From positions 1 to 64,000 of the forward strand of contig JADJCX010000031.1 of NCBI GenBank assembly GCA_016703005.1: a stretch of 64,000 bases of DNA, in the 5' to 3' direction. Positions within the stretch are counted from its first letter, which is position 1. Every line of letters begins with the position of its first letter. Position numbers and translations under genes: made by a program. The DNA comes from Flavobacteriales bacterium. GTDB taxonomy: Bacteria > Bacteroidota > Bacteroidia > Flavobacteriales_F > PHOS-HE28. The notes beneath the pieces were generated by a model. That model saw only the letters and a list, made by a program, of their open reading frames with translations, had not been told where the DNA came from and did no database searches. This document shows positions 55,777 through 63,393 of the stretch, piece by piece.

Positions 55777-57048
55777 TTAGGCCGCCTTGGGAAGCGCCAC
55801 GGGCGACGGCTCAGCCAACATGCGCTCTAGGAACTGCTCGAGGTTGCGACGGTAATTCAAATAGTGCTCGCCGGTGCCTGGCCCATAGAAGCCCGTGCGT
55901 ATGCGGCGCACCACCCCTGCGCGATCAATGAAGATGCACGTGGGATAGCTCATGACATGGTCCAAGAAAGGCAACCGCTCGGCAGCAGCGGCTTTGCTCG
56001 CTGGTCCGGCATAAGCAATGTCGTACTTCACATGCAATCGCTCTCGGAACCGCTTCAAGCCCGCAATGGCGAGCGCACTATCGGCGTGCTGCTCGAACGC
56101 AAGGGCGATCACGGAAAGCCCGTCGTCGTTGTACTTGGCATACATCTCATCAAGGAGGAGGGTCTCGTCAACACAGTTGGGACACCAACTACCCATGATC
56201 TGCACCATGAGGACCCGGCCCGCGTGCGCAGCGTCCTTTGACGAGATCATGCCGCCGTCAATACCGGGAAAACCGAAGTCGGCCATATCATAACCCTCGC
56301 GCAACATGGTCAGCGAATCGGGATCACGGAGTTTGAAATCGGGGTTACGCACAGCGACCCACGGCTCCTGCCAATGCGTGCCGCTCCAAAACCGGCCATG
56401 CAGACTATCGTTATGCCACGCGGCCTTGAACAGGAAGGCATGGGTGCCGTCGAAGCACGACAGCTTCATGGAATCACCGTCCACAACCCCCTCCAAGTAG
56501 CGATAATCGCCGGTTTCCGTTACGAAGGTGCCCGAAGTGTGTGTTCCCTTCTGGGAGAAGATCCCGATCGCATCGTACGCGTCCGGAACGCCTGGGCTGT
56601 AATGGGTTTCCCATGTACTCGAAAGATCGCGGGCGGTACCGTCGCCGTTCAATGGGAAGCGGCTGCCTGCACCATGTGAAGCAGTGAACGGGATACGGTA
56701 TTCGGGTCCCTTGAGATGGTTGGCCCAATGTCCGGTGAAGGCGCTATCGGACGAGAGCGCCCCAACGAATTCCGAATCGAACAACGGCATCCGGATGCGC
56801 AGCGTGTCATTCGCGAGTTGCACATCATCCACTACAATGTGCTCCGTTCCATTGTGCACGGTGATGATCCACCCGGCACTGTCATTGGACAGGTCGAACG
56901 AGAAAGGAAGCGTGTTGCCACCACCCAGATTGAGCGTCATTGACCAGGCGCCAGTGCGCGGGATGATCGGCGCAGGTGCCTCGTTCGACGCGCAGGACGC
57001 GAGCAACAGAGCAAGTATGAAGGCGGGGAGCGCGGTGCGCGAGTGCAT
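55777..57048 (-). CDS. TlpA-like thioredoxin-fold lipoprotein
   Basis: 423 residues from ATG 57048, chosen for the lipoprotein signal ('ALPAFILALLLASC'). The N-terminal 200 residues form a beta-rich domain ('GTFVTETGDYRYLEGVVDGD', 'KLSCFDGTHAFLFKAAWHND'), and the C-terminal part a thioredoxin fold with the CxxC site in 'VLMVQIMGSWCPNCVDETLL' and cis-Pro in 'VMSYPTCIFIDRAGV'. Related to TlpA/ResA disulphide reductases of the cell envelope. Partner protein not evident. It ends 2 bases from the M28 peptidase stop, convergent. Confidence 0.9.
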   Translation of the reverse strand: MHSRTALPAFILALLLASCASNEAPAPIIPRTGAWSMTLNLGGGNTLPFSFDLSNDSAGWIITVHNGTEHIVVDDVQLANDTLRIRMPLFDSEFVGALSSDSAFTGHWANHLKGPEYRIPFTASHGAGSRFPLNGDGTARDLSSTWETHYSPGVPDAYDAIGIFSQKGTHTSGTFVTETGDYRYLEGVVDGDSMKLSCFDGTHAFLFKAAWHNDSLHGRFWSGTHWQEPWVAVRNPDFKLRDPDSLTMLREGYDMADFGFPGIDGGMISSKDAAHAGRVLMVQIMGSWCPNCVDETLLLDEMYAKYNDDGLSVIALAFEQHADSALAIAGLKRFRERLHVKYDIAYAGPASKAAAAERLPFLDHVMSYPTCIFIDRAGVVRRIRTGFYGPGTGEHYLNYRRNLEQFLERMLAEPSPVALPKAA

Positions 57049-57092
57049 CAAGGGGTGCCGAATATATCCGGACGATCGGAGTACGGGAACAA

Positions 57093-58655
57093 TCACACGT
57101 CGAACTTGATGCCCTGTGCCAATGGCAGAGAGCTGCCGTAGTTGATCGTGTTGGTCTGGCGGCGCATGTACGCCTTCCAAGCATCGCTGCCACTCTCACG
57201 CCCACCGCCGGTTTCCTTCTCACCACCAAATGCGCCACCGATCTCGGCGCCGCTGGTCCCGATGTTCACATTGGCGATGCCGCAGTCGCTGCCGGCCGTG
57301 CTCAGGAATCGTTCCGCTTCGCGCATGTCGGTGGTCATGATGCTGCTGCTGAGGCCTTGTTTCACCCCGTTCTGAATCGTGATCGCATCGGCAACATCGC
57401 CGCTGTAGCGCAACAAATAGAGGATCGGTGCGAACGTTTCCTCCTGCACGATGTGTATGTCCGGCTTCGCCTCAACGATGGCGGGCTTCACGTAGCAGCC
57501 GCTCTCCCGCCCTTCCCCGTTCAGCACACCACCCTCAACGGCGATGGTTGCCCCCTGTGCTTTTGCAGCATCGAGGGCTTTGGTGTAGAGCGCCACGGCA
57601 TCACGATCGATCAGTGGACCCACGTGGTTCTTTTCGTCAAGCGGGTCGCCGATACGCAATTGCGCGTAGGCCTTCACGAGCTTCTGCTTCATCGCGTCGT
57701 ATACGCTGTCGTGGATGATCAAGCGGCGCGTGGTGGTGCAACGCTGCCCGGCCGTGCCAACGGCGCCGAACAATGCGGCACGCAAAGCCATATCGAGATC
57801 GGCCTTTTCCGAAACGATGATGGCATTGTTGCCACCGAGCTCGAGCAACGACCGTCCGAGGCGCTCGCCAACAACCCTGCCCACGGCCTTGCCCATACGC
57901 GTGCTACCGGTGGCGCTCACCAAGGGAATGCGCGCGTCAGCAGCGAGCCACTCCCCTACTTCCCGACCACCGTTCACCAAGACACAAACACCCTCGGGAA
58001 CATTGTTGCGCTTGAACACTTCAGCCGCGATCATCTGGCAAGCCACGCCGCACAACGGTGTTTTCTCGCTGGGCTTCCAAACACACACATCACCGGAAAC
58101 CCAAGCCAAGGCAGTGTTCCACGCCCATACCGCCACGGGGAAGTTGAACGCGCTGATGATGCCCACCACACCGAGCGGATGCCATTGCTCGTACATACGA
58201 TGCTCAGGACGTTCGCTGTGCATGGTGAGTCCATGGAGTTGGCGCGAAAGACCCACCGCGAAATCGCAGATATCGATCATCTCCTGCACCTCGCCTAGGC
58301 CCTCTTGATAGCTCTTGCCCATCTCGTAGCTCACGAGCTTGCCCAGGCCGGCCTTGTGTTTTCGAAGCTCCTCGCCGAATTGGCGCACGACCTCACCGCG
58401 CTTCGGGGCGGGCCATTGGCGCCATTGCACGAAGGCTTCCTGGGCAACACCGATCGCCTTGTCGTATTCCGACTTGCTGGACGCGCGCACGGTGCCCATC
58501 AGCGCGCCGTCAACCGGCGAATAGGAGGCGAGCATTTCACCGTCACCCTTTAGCCAAGTGGAGCCCGTGGAGACACCACTTTGTTGTGAGGTGATACCAA
58601 GTTCGGAAAGGATGGAGGCCACGCGATTTGCGGGCGCTGCGACTGCTGTTGGCAT
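57093..58655 (-). CDS. amaB: Aldehyde dehydrogenase, ALDH7 type (aminoadipate-semialdehyde dehydrogenase-like)
   Basis: 520 residues. NAD-dependent oxidation of alpha-aminoadipic semialdehyde/piperideine-6-carboxylate in lysine breakdown is the known ALDH7 activity. 'GVVGIISAFNFPVAVWAWNT' is the coenzyme-binding strand, 'LLELGGNNAIIVSEKADLD' carries the general-base Glu, 'GAVGTAGQRCTTTRRLI' the catalytic Cys, and 'GGEKETGGGRESGSDAWKAY' with 'RRQTNTINYGSSLPLAQGIK' is the ALDH7-specific C-terminus. No other lysine-catabolism gene lies next to it, so the substrate is inferred from family only. Confidence 0.9.
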   Translation of the reverse strand: MPTAVAAPANRVASILSELGITSQQSGVSTGSTWLKGDGEMLASYSPVDGALMGTVRASSKSEYDKAIGVAQEAFVQWRQWPAPKRGEVVRQFGEELRKHKAGLGKLVSYEMGKSYQEGLGEVQEMIDICDFAVGLSRQLHGLTMHSERPEHRMYEQWHPLGVVGIISAFNFPVAVWAWNTALAWVSGDVCVWKPSEKTPLCGVACQMIAAEVFKRNNVPEGVCVLVNGGREVGEWLAADARIPLVSATGSTRMGKAVGRVVGERLGRSLLELGGNNAIIVSEKADLDMALRAALFGAVGTAGQRCTTTRRLIIHDSVYDAMKQKLVKAYAQLRIGDPLDEKNHVGPLIDRDAVALYTKALDAAKAQGATIAVEGGVLNGEGRESGCYVKPAIVEAKPDIHIVQEETFAPILYLLRYSGDVADAITIQNGVKQGLSSSIMTTDMREAERFLSTAGSDCGIANVNIGTSGAEIGGAFGGEKETGGGRESGSDAWKAYMRRQTNTINYGSSLPLAQGIKFDV

Positions 58656-58675
58656 TTCGTTGGAAAAATGGGCCG

Positions 58676-58683
58676 CGAAGGTA
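58676..58683 (-). promoter_or_regulatory. Putative -7 element of the ALDH7 gene
   Basis: TACCTTCG on the minus strand, 20 bases before the ATG at 58655. The remaining 214 bases up to the methyltransferase stop (58898) show nothing recognisable. Confidence 0.45.
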
Positions 58684-58897
58684 GCTCGATGCCGAACCCT
58701 CTTTTTCGATAAGGTGGGTCTCGATGGCAGCCATCATGGGCCCTTACGACCCGTGTGTGTGTAAAGACCTGTGAATCAGAAGATTACGACGAAGTCATTG
58801 CGCCGCGCTAAGCCCGCGATCTCGGGGCTGGTGGGGTGTGGGCCTTGCGAAATGGCCAAAGTGGCGCAGAACGAAGTATTGGGGCCTTCCCAGGGGT

Positions 58898-59800
58898 TTA
58901 GCGTTTGCGGCCGATAAAGAGGGTGCTCGAAGTGGAGCGCCCAAGGACCAGCGCCACGAGGTTGCTCCATGAACCCTTGATGATGCCGAGGACCAAACTC
59001 ACCAGCGGTCCCCTACCCCGATAGCGTTCACTGAGCATGCAGATGTACGGGGCGTCCATCCACATACGCCGGGTTGATACCAGCTTGAAGCCATGTTGCG
59101 CCATAAGCGCTTCAACATCTTTTGGGCGGAAATGAGAGAGATGTCGGGGAACATCCCATGCCGCCCAGATAGGTCCGTAATGGGAACGATCCCAACTGGT
59201 GCGATCCGGTACGGCAATGAACAAATGTCCTGCAGGCCGGAGGAGCGAATTGAACTCCCGGAATGCGGCCTGGAGATCAGGAAGATGTTCCAATACGTGC
59301 CAGAGGGTAACCACTTCGAAGGGTTGGCTACGGTCCAATTCGGCCATGGTGGGCACGGCGCTCTCGGGATGTGCTTGGTTGACAATTGCCCGGGCGCGAT
59401 CGCTTGGCTCCACCCCCGCCGCTTGGTAGCCGCGCTCCTGCATATACCCGAGAAACGAGCCGGTACCACAGCCCACATCAAGGAGCCGCCCACCGGGTTT
59501 GTAACATCGCACCATGCGGTGCTTTTTGCGGAGTGCCCAGTTGCGGGCTACTTGGTATAAGCGGTCCGAAAGCGTTGCTGCGGAATTGGAGTGGCTGATG
59601 TAGTTATCAGAGGAGTAGTAGGCTCCGATATGCACCTGATCTGGGCGCGGGTTGGTGAAGACAAAACCACATGCCGTGCATGCCGAGAGCCGAAAGACTT
59701 CTTGGCTCAAATGGTGGTCCTTCACCTCCCCCTCTGGGACGATGTCTGGGTCGGCACAGATAGGGCAGGCCGAAAGGGTTTCTTGGGCTACATGTTCCAC
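58898..59800 (-). CDS. Class I SAM-dependent methyltransferase with N-terminal Cys pairs
   Basis: 300 residues. 'CPICADPD' and 'CTACGFVFTNPRP' form a C-x2-C ... C-x2-C zinc-ribbon-like head, common in methyltransferases acting on sugars or small metabolites. The SAM site is 'GGRLLDVGCGTGSFLGYMQE', with 'EVVTLWHVLEHLPDLQAAFR' (motif with H-V-L-E-H) and 'LLRPAGHLFIAVPDRTSWDR'. A hydrophobic C-terminal stretch could bind membrane. The start is a GTG (59798-59800) that lies inside a parS-like palindrome, so initiation and partition signals share bases. Substrate unknown. Confidence 0.9.
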   Translation of the reverse strand: MEHVAQETLSACPICADPDIVPEGEVKDHHLSQEVFRLSACTACGFVFTNPRPDQVHIGAYYSSDNYISHSNSAATLSDRLYQVARNWALRKKHRMVRCYKPGGRLLDVGCGTGSFLGYMQERGYQAAGVEPSDRARAIVNQAHPESAVPTMAELDRSQPFEVVTLWHVLEHLPDLQAAFREFNSLLRPAGHLFIAVPDRTSWDRSHYGPIWAAWDVPRHLSHFRPKDVEALMAQHGFKLVSTRRMWMDAPYICMLSERYRGRGPLVSLVLGIIKGSWSNLVALVLGRSTSSTLFIGRKR

Positions 59801-59808
59801 GTGGAACG
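59793..59808. promoter_or_regulatory. parS-like site 1
   Basis: TGTTCCACGTGGAACG: a 14-bp perfect palindrome GTTCCACGTGGAAC (59794-59807), one CC/GG exchange on each side from the common ParB site with TTTCACGTGAAA. It overlaps the GTG start of the methyltransferase gene. A second identical copy is 528 bases away in mnmG. Confidence 0.75.
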
Positions 59809-59936
59809 ATCTGGGGCCTCACTCCTACCCCGTTCTCGGTTGCGCTCGAACTCACACGCAATAGGACAGGGGTTTGAGTGGGACGGGTTAGGCTGGATTC
59901 TATTGGGGCTCTTATGCTTCATCTGCGAATGAAGTA

Positions 59937-61910
59937 CTACCGCCCGAGGTATACCATGAGCACGCTCAGGTCGGCGGGCGAAACGCCGCTGATGCGGCTG
60001 GCTTGTCCCAGCGTTGCGGGCCTCACCTTGTCCAATTTCTGGCGCGCTTCGATACTCAATGACGTGAGGCGAGCGTACTCCATTTCCATATCGAGCGGCA
60101 CGTCTTCCAGGCGGGAAAGCTTGTCGGCGGTGTCGCGTTCCTTCTGGATGTAGCCGTCGTATTTCGCGTTGATCTCCACCTGCTCCAGTACCTCTGCGCG
60201 CAGGTCTCCGAAGGTTTGGGCAAGTGACCATGCGCCGGGCGCCAGGGCTTCGATATCGGTGGCGTTGACCTGTGGCCTGAGGAGCAAGTCGTAGGCTTTC
60301 ATCTTCTGCTTCACAGGAGATGTTCCACGTGGAACGATCACCGCATCGGCCACTTCCGGCGACACGCTTTCCTCCTTCAAAAACCGCACAAGTTCGGCGG
60401 TGTATTGGCGCTTCCGTTCCACCCGTTCGAAGCGCTCGCGACTTGCCAAGCCAAGGGCAAAACTCCGGGACGTTAGGCGCAGGTCGGCGTTGTCTTGGCG
60501 GAGCAGAATGCGGTACTCCGCACGGCTGGTGAACATGCGGTAAGGCTCCTCTGTTCCCTTGGTAATAAGGTCGTCGATAAGCACCCCGATATAGGCCTCG
60601 TCCCGACCCAGAACGAACGGTTCTTCGCCGCTCAATTTCAGGTGTGCATTGATGCCTGCCATAAGGCCTTGGCAAGCGGCTTCTTCGTACCCCGTGGTAC
60701 CGTTTATTTGGCCGGCGAAATAGAGGCCGTCAACCAGTTTCGTCTCCAGGGTATGGGTGAGCTGGGTAGGGGGGAAGTAGTCGTATTCCACGGCATAGCC
60801 GGGGCGGAACATGCGCGCATTCTGAAAGCCCGGGAGCAGGCGCAAGGCTTTCAGTTGAACGTCCTCCGGGAGGCTTGTGCTGAACCCGTTGATGTACGTT
60901 TCGATGGTGCTCCAACCCTCTGGCTCCACGAAGATCTGGTGGCGGTCTTTGTCCGCGAAACGGTCTATCTTGTCCTCAATGCTGGGGCAGTACCTGGGGC
61001 CCCGTCCTTGTATGCGCCCGTTGAACATGGGGCTGCGGTCGAAGCCGCTGCGCAGGGTGTCGTGGACCTCTTGGTTCGTGTAGGTGATCCAGCAGGGGAG
61101 TTGGGGGCTGCCCCCTTCAGTTCCCCCAGTGGGTGAGAGGGCATTGGGCAGGTAGCTGAAACGCCCCGCAGGCTCGTCGCCTTTCTGCTCCTCGAGCTGG
61201 CTGTAATCGATGCTTCGTCCGTCGACGCGAGGGGGCGTGCCCGTCTTCATGCGGCCACTCTCGAAGCCCAGTTCGACGAGCTGCTCGGTAATGCCATGCG
61301 AACCCCGTTCTCCGGCCCGGCCACCGCCGAACTGTTTCTCGCCGATGTGCATGATACCGCCCAGGAAAGTGCCGTTGGTGAGGATGACCGCTGGGGCCAT
61401 GATGGTTCCGCCCAAGGCCATTTGGACGCCGGTGACCCGGCGGGCCTCGAGCTTCGAGCTTCGAGCTTCGAGCTTTTCCTGAGAGCTCGCGGCTCGCGGC
61501 TCATGGCTCGAAGCCTCTTCCACCACCAACCCGACCACCTGGTCCTGCAAAAAGTGCACGTTGGGTGTCTCCTCCAGCATTTTGCGCCATTCCTCGGCGA
61601 AGCGCATCCGATCGTTCTGGGTGCGGGGGCTCCACATGGCGGGGCCCTTGCTGCGGTTGAGCATGCGGAACTGCACCATACTACGGTCGCTGACGATGCC
61701 GCTGTAGCCGCCCAAGGCATCTATCTCTCTGACTATCTGGCCCTTAGCCACACCGCCCATGGCCGGATTGCAGCTCATTTGACCGATTACACCCATGTTC
61801 ATGGTAACCAGCAGCACGCGGCTACCCATGTTGGCTGCGGCCGCTGCTGCTTCGCAGCCGGCATGGCCAGCACCCACCACGATCAGGTCGTATGCATCGG
61901 AGTTTTCCAC
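59937..61910 (-). CDS. mnmG: tRNA uridine-5-carboxymethylaminomethyl modification enzyme MnmG
   Basis: 657 residues if the GTG at 61908-61910 is the start; the open frame extends to 62216 but those residues are not homologous. FAD-binding start 'AYDLIVVGAGHAGCEAAAAA', then 'SCNPAMGGVAKGQIVREIDA', 'NRSKGPAMWSPRTQNDRMRF', and near the end 'QINGTTGYEEAACQGLMAGI' and 'RMFTSRAEYRILLRQDNADL'. With MnmE it modifies U34 of several tRNAs. Two stretches are absent from ordinary MnmG: about 24 residues after 'VVGLVVEE', encoded by 7-bp tandem arrays, and about ten residues after 'FSYLPNA'. A parS-like site lies inside the gene. The catalytic core is intact. Confidence 0.95.
   Translation of the reverse strand: MENSDAYDLIVVGAGHAGCEAAAAAANMGSRVLLVTMNMGVIGQMSCNPAMGGVAKGQIVREIDALGGYSGIVSDRSMVQFRMLNRSKGPAMWSPRTQNDRMRFAEEWRKMLEETPNVHFLQDQVVGLVVEEASSHEPRAASSQEKLEARSSKLEARRVTGVQMALGGTIMAPAVILTNGTFLGGIMHIGEKQFGGGRAGERGSHGITEQLVELGFESGRMKTGTPPRVDGRSIDYSQLEEQKGDEPAGRFSYLPNALSPTGGTEGGSPQLPCWITYTNQEVHDTLRSGFDRSPMFNGRIQGRGPRYCPSIEDKIDRFADKDRHQIFVEPEGWSTIETYINGFSTSLPEDVQLKALRLLPGFQNARMFRPGYAVEYDYFPPTQLTHTLETKLVDGLYFAGQINGTTGYEEAACQGLMAGINAHLKLSGEEPFVLGRDEAYIGVLIDDLITKGTEEPYRMFTSRAEYRILLRQDNADLRLTSRSFALGLASRERFERVERKRQYTAELVRFLKEESVSPEVADAVIVPRGTSPVKQKMKAYDLLLRPQVNATDIEALAPGAWSLAQTFGDLRAEVLEQVEINAKYDGYIQKERDTADKLSRLEDVPLDMEMEYARLTSLSIEARQKLDKVRPATLGQASRISGVSPADLSVLMVYLGR
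60321..60336. promoter_or_regulatory. parS-like site 2, inside mnmG
   Basis: TGTTCCACGTGGAACG again, identical over 16 bases to the copy at 59793. In mnmG it encodes 'IVPRGT' close to the C-terminal helical domain. ParB sites in or near gidA/mnmG are known in other bacteria. Confidence 0.75.
61447..61512. repeat. Two adjacent 7-bp tandem arrays inside mnmG
   Basis: TCGAGCT occurs four times in a row (61447-61474). After a 10-base gap, four degenerate 7-bp units of the GCTCGCG/GCTCATG type follow (61485-61512). The period is not a multiple of three, yet the whole insert keeps the mnmG frame and adds the peptide with 'EKLEARSSKLEARR'. Confidence 0.85.
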
Positions 61911-61930
61911 AGGGTGTTGAAAAGGGGCGG

Positions 61931-61938
61931 CAAAGGTA
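61931..61938 (-). promoter_or_regulatory. Putative -7 element of mnmG
   Basis: TACCTTTG, full match to TAnnTTTG, 20 bases upstream of the GTG start. A TTTTCCACA (61903-61911), resembling a relaxed DnaA box, overlaps the start codon on the plus strand. Confidence 0.5.
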
Positions 61939-62216
61939 GGAGGGTGGGGCGAGGATTCGAGTTGGGGTTTCACGCAGAGGCTGGGGCGCAGAGGAATGCA
62001 GAATGGACAAAAGCCGGCGTTGAACGAACGACACGCCTCCTCGTTTCGATCGAATTGGATCGGAAACTGAATGCGCTGCATTCGATGCCGATCGGAGTGC
62101 ACCACGGTGCGAGCACTCTCACCGGGTCTGGCCGCGTAAATGATTGCACCCCGGCCGCCCATTTGCTGTGGGATACCGCCATAGCCCAACACCCATGTAT
62201 GCCGACATGGAAACAT
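61939..62216. other. Intergenic region upstream of mnmG
   Basis: 278 bases with open frames on both strands but no recognisable protein, RNA or strong hairpin. It separates mnmG from the small plus-strand gene at 62217. Confidence 0.4.
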
Positions 62217-62449
62217 ATGGAACGCGCTGCGCTCATCGCTGAAGTGAAAAGGCTACGTGCAGGCATCCGGCAGCACCGCGACAACAGCGGCCACGACCTC
62301 TGCTGGCATCACCCAGCGCTGTGGTTGTTTCCCCCGGAAGGACCGACCCGCTACCGACCATGCCCGATCGGCCGACCTTCCTGCGCAGAAGCATCGAGTA
62401 CCGCCAGTCGTTGGACCAGCAAGCGCCGGAAGCACTGTTCCCGCGCTAG
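62217..62449 (+). CDS. Small His/Trp-rich hypothetical protein, one frameshift
   Basis: From ATG 62217 (or ATG 62199) it reads 'ERAALIAEVKRLRAGIRQHR' and 'DNSGHDLCWHHPALWLF'; a one-base change between 62325 and 62360, near C/G runs, leads to 'MPDRPTFLRRSIEYRQSLDQ' and 'QAPEALFPR', stopping at 62449. The joined product of about 77 residues looks like one coherent small protein with a short helix, a 'HDLCWHHP' motif and a helical tail. I cannot name a family. It might also be part of the mobile-element debris that follows. Confidence 0.45.
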
Positions 62450-62590
62450 GGGAGCGCGATGGATTTGCGCTTGTTGATTCCCGTAGGATGGTAGCAGTGA
62501 TTCTCTTTGACCAGCTCGGGGAAGCGCGCAGCATCGCCCATGCTGTTGGGGAAATACCGCGACGGCTTGAAGTTGTAGTGGCCCACGGCG

Positions 62591-62815
62591 GGTCCCCAGG
62601 ACAATGGCTTGATCGAGCGCGTCAATCTCGCGCACAGCGAAGATGTGCTCGAGGCCCACCTCTTTGAGACGCTCCATCAGGTGCGCGTAGTGATCAACTG
62701 CTAGATCCAGGAGTACATCAAGGAACGACCACATGAGTCGTTGGGTATACTCACCCCTACGCGCGTTCCTGTTGGAACGTGGACAGCTTCCCAACATCCA
62801 AGCCGACGCTGTTGA
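62591..62815 (+). pseudogene. C-terminal remnant of an IS3-type transposase
   Basis: In one frame the text reads 'GPQDNGLIERVNLAHSEDVL', 'EAHLFETLHQVRVVINC', a TAG at 62702, then 'IQEYIKERPHESLGILTPTR'. The phrases 'NG-x-I-E-R-x-N', 'LF-x-TL-x-x-V' and 'ERPHESLG-x-LTP' are the DDE-domain end of IS3-family OrfB proteins, including the catalytic Glu position. Nothing upstream supplies the rest of the transposase and no terminal inverted repeat was found, so this is a decayed fragment. Confidence 0.65.
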
Positions 62816-62977
62816 CCTATCCATTCTCCAACAGGACAACCCAACAACAAGGACAAAGGCAACTGTACGATAGACCGCGACCGAAATGAGGGCTTTTACA
62901 GCGGCGCCTCAGCGGTTCTTTCCCTCACTGGAACAGGTTACTGATAGCGAGCAACATCGCATCCGGGTGGCCCGCTC
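62816..62977 (+). other. Short non-coding stretch
   Basis: About 160 bases after the transposase remnant without a recognisable gene. It is followed by the -7 box of the next gene. Confidence 0.35.
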
Positions 62978-62985
62978 TATTTTTG
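62978..62985 (+). promoter_or_regulatory. Putative -7 element of the 62993 gene
   Basis: TATTTTTG, a full match to TAnnTTTG, 7 bases before the ATG at 62993. As for the desaturase gene, this implies a very short or absent leader. Confidence 0.45.
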
Positions 62986-62992
62986 AACCACC

Positions 62993-63337
62993 ATGAAGAA
63001 GAAGTCTGCATCCGAATCCAAGTCCATGACGCTGCACGAGGCGTACGAGCACGCGATCTTCCAGCCCGAAGCATTTCTGGCCATGGGCATCGCCAAGCAG
63101 ACCATGATGAACCAGCGGGTGGTTGTGGCCAAGGGGGACCGTCCGGGCGAGAATGCGATGCGGAAGCGGCTGTCGAAAGTGGGTTGGCGCTTGGTGGTAC
63201 ACGAGCAATGGGCCCCGGGCAAGGCGCGCCCCAAGGCCAAGCACAACGCGGCACCGCCGAAGAGCAAGAAGAAGCGGAAGGAGAAGGCCAAGAAGAAGAA
63301 AAGAAGAAGTAGGGGGGAGAGCCGCGCCCGTTATTAG
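62993..63337 (+). CDS. Hypothetical protein with very basic C-terminal tail
   Basis: 114 residues. The globular part ('MTLHEAYEHAIFQPEAFLAM', 'GIAKQTMMNQRVVVAKGDRP', 'MRKRLSKVGWRLVVHEQW') has a helix-rich pattern, and the last 40 residues are almost entirely Lys, Arg and Ala ('KKKRKEKAKKKKRRSRGE'), which suggests nucleic-acid binding. The A/G-rich run that codes the tail may hide an indel that changes the C-terminus. No family recognised. Confidence 0.6.
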   Translation: MKKKSASESKSMTLHEAYEHAIFQPEAFLAMGIAKQTMMNQRVVVAKGDRPGENAMRKRLSKVGWRLVVHEQWAPGKARPKAKHNAAPPKSKKKRKEKAKKKKRRSRGESRARY

Positions 63338-63374
63338 GGTTCGCCGGGGCGCTGTGAGAGGGCCGTGGCCCCGA

Positions 63375-63382
63375 TATATTCG
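63375..63382 (+). promoter_or_regulatory. Putative -7 element of the last gene
   Basis: TATATTCG, 11 bases before the ATG at 63394. Confidence 0.4.
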
Positions 63383-63393
63383 CTCAGCCCCGC

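Noticed and set aside
61911..62216. N-terminal extension of MnmG to 62216
   Set aside because: The frame is open, but the residues before the GTG at 61910 show no similarity to MnmG, and the -7 box at 61931-61938 lies inside the extension.
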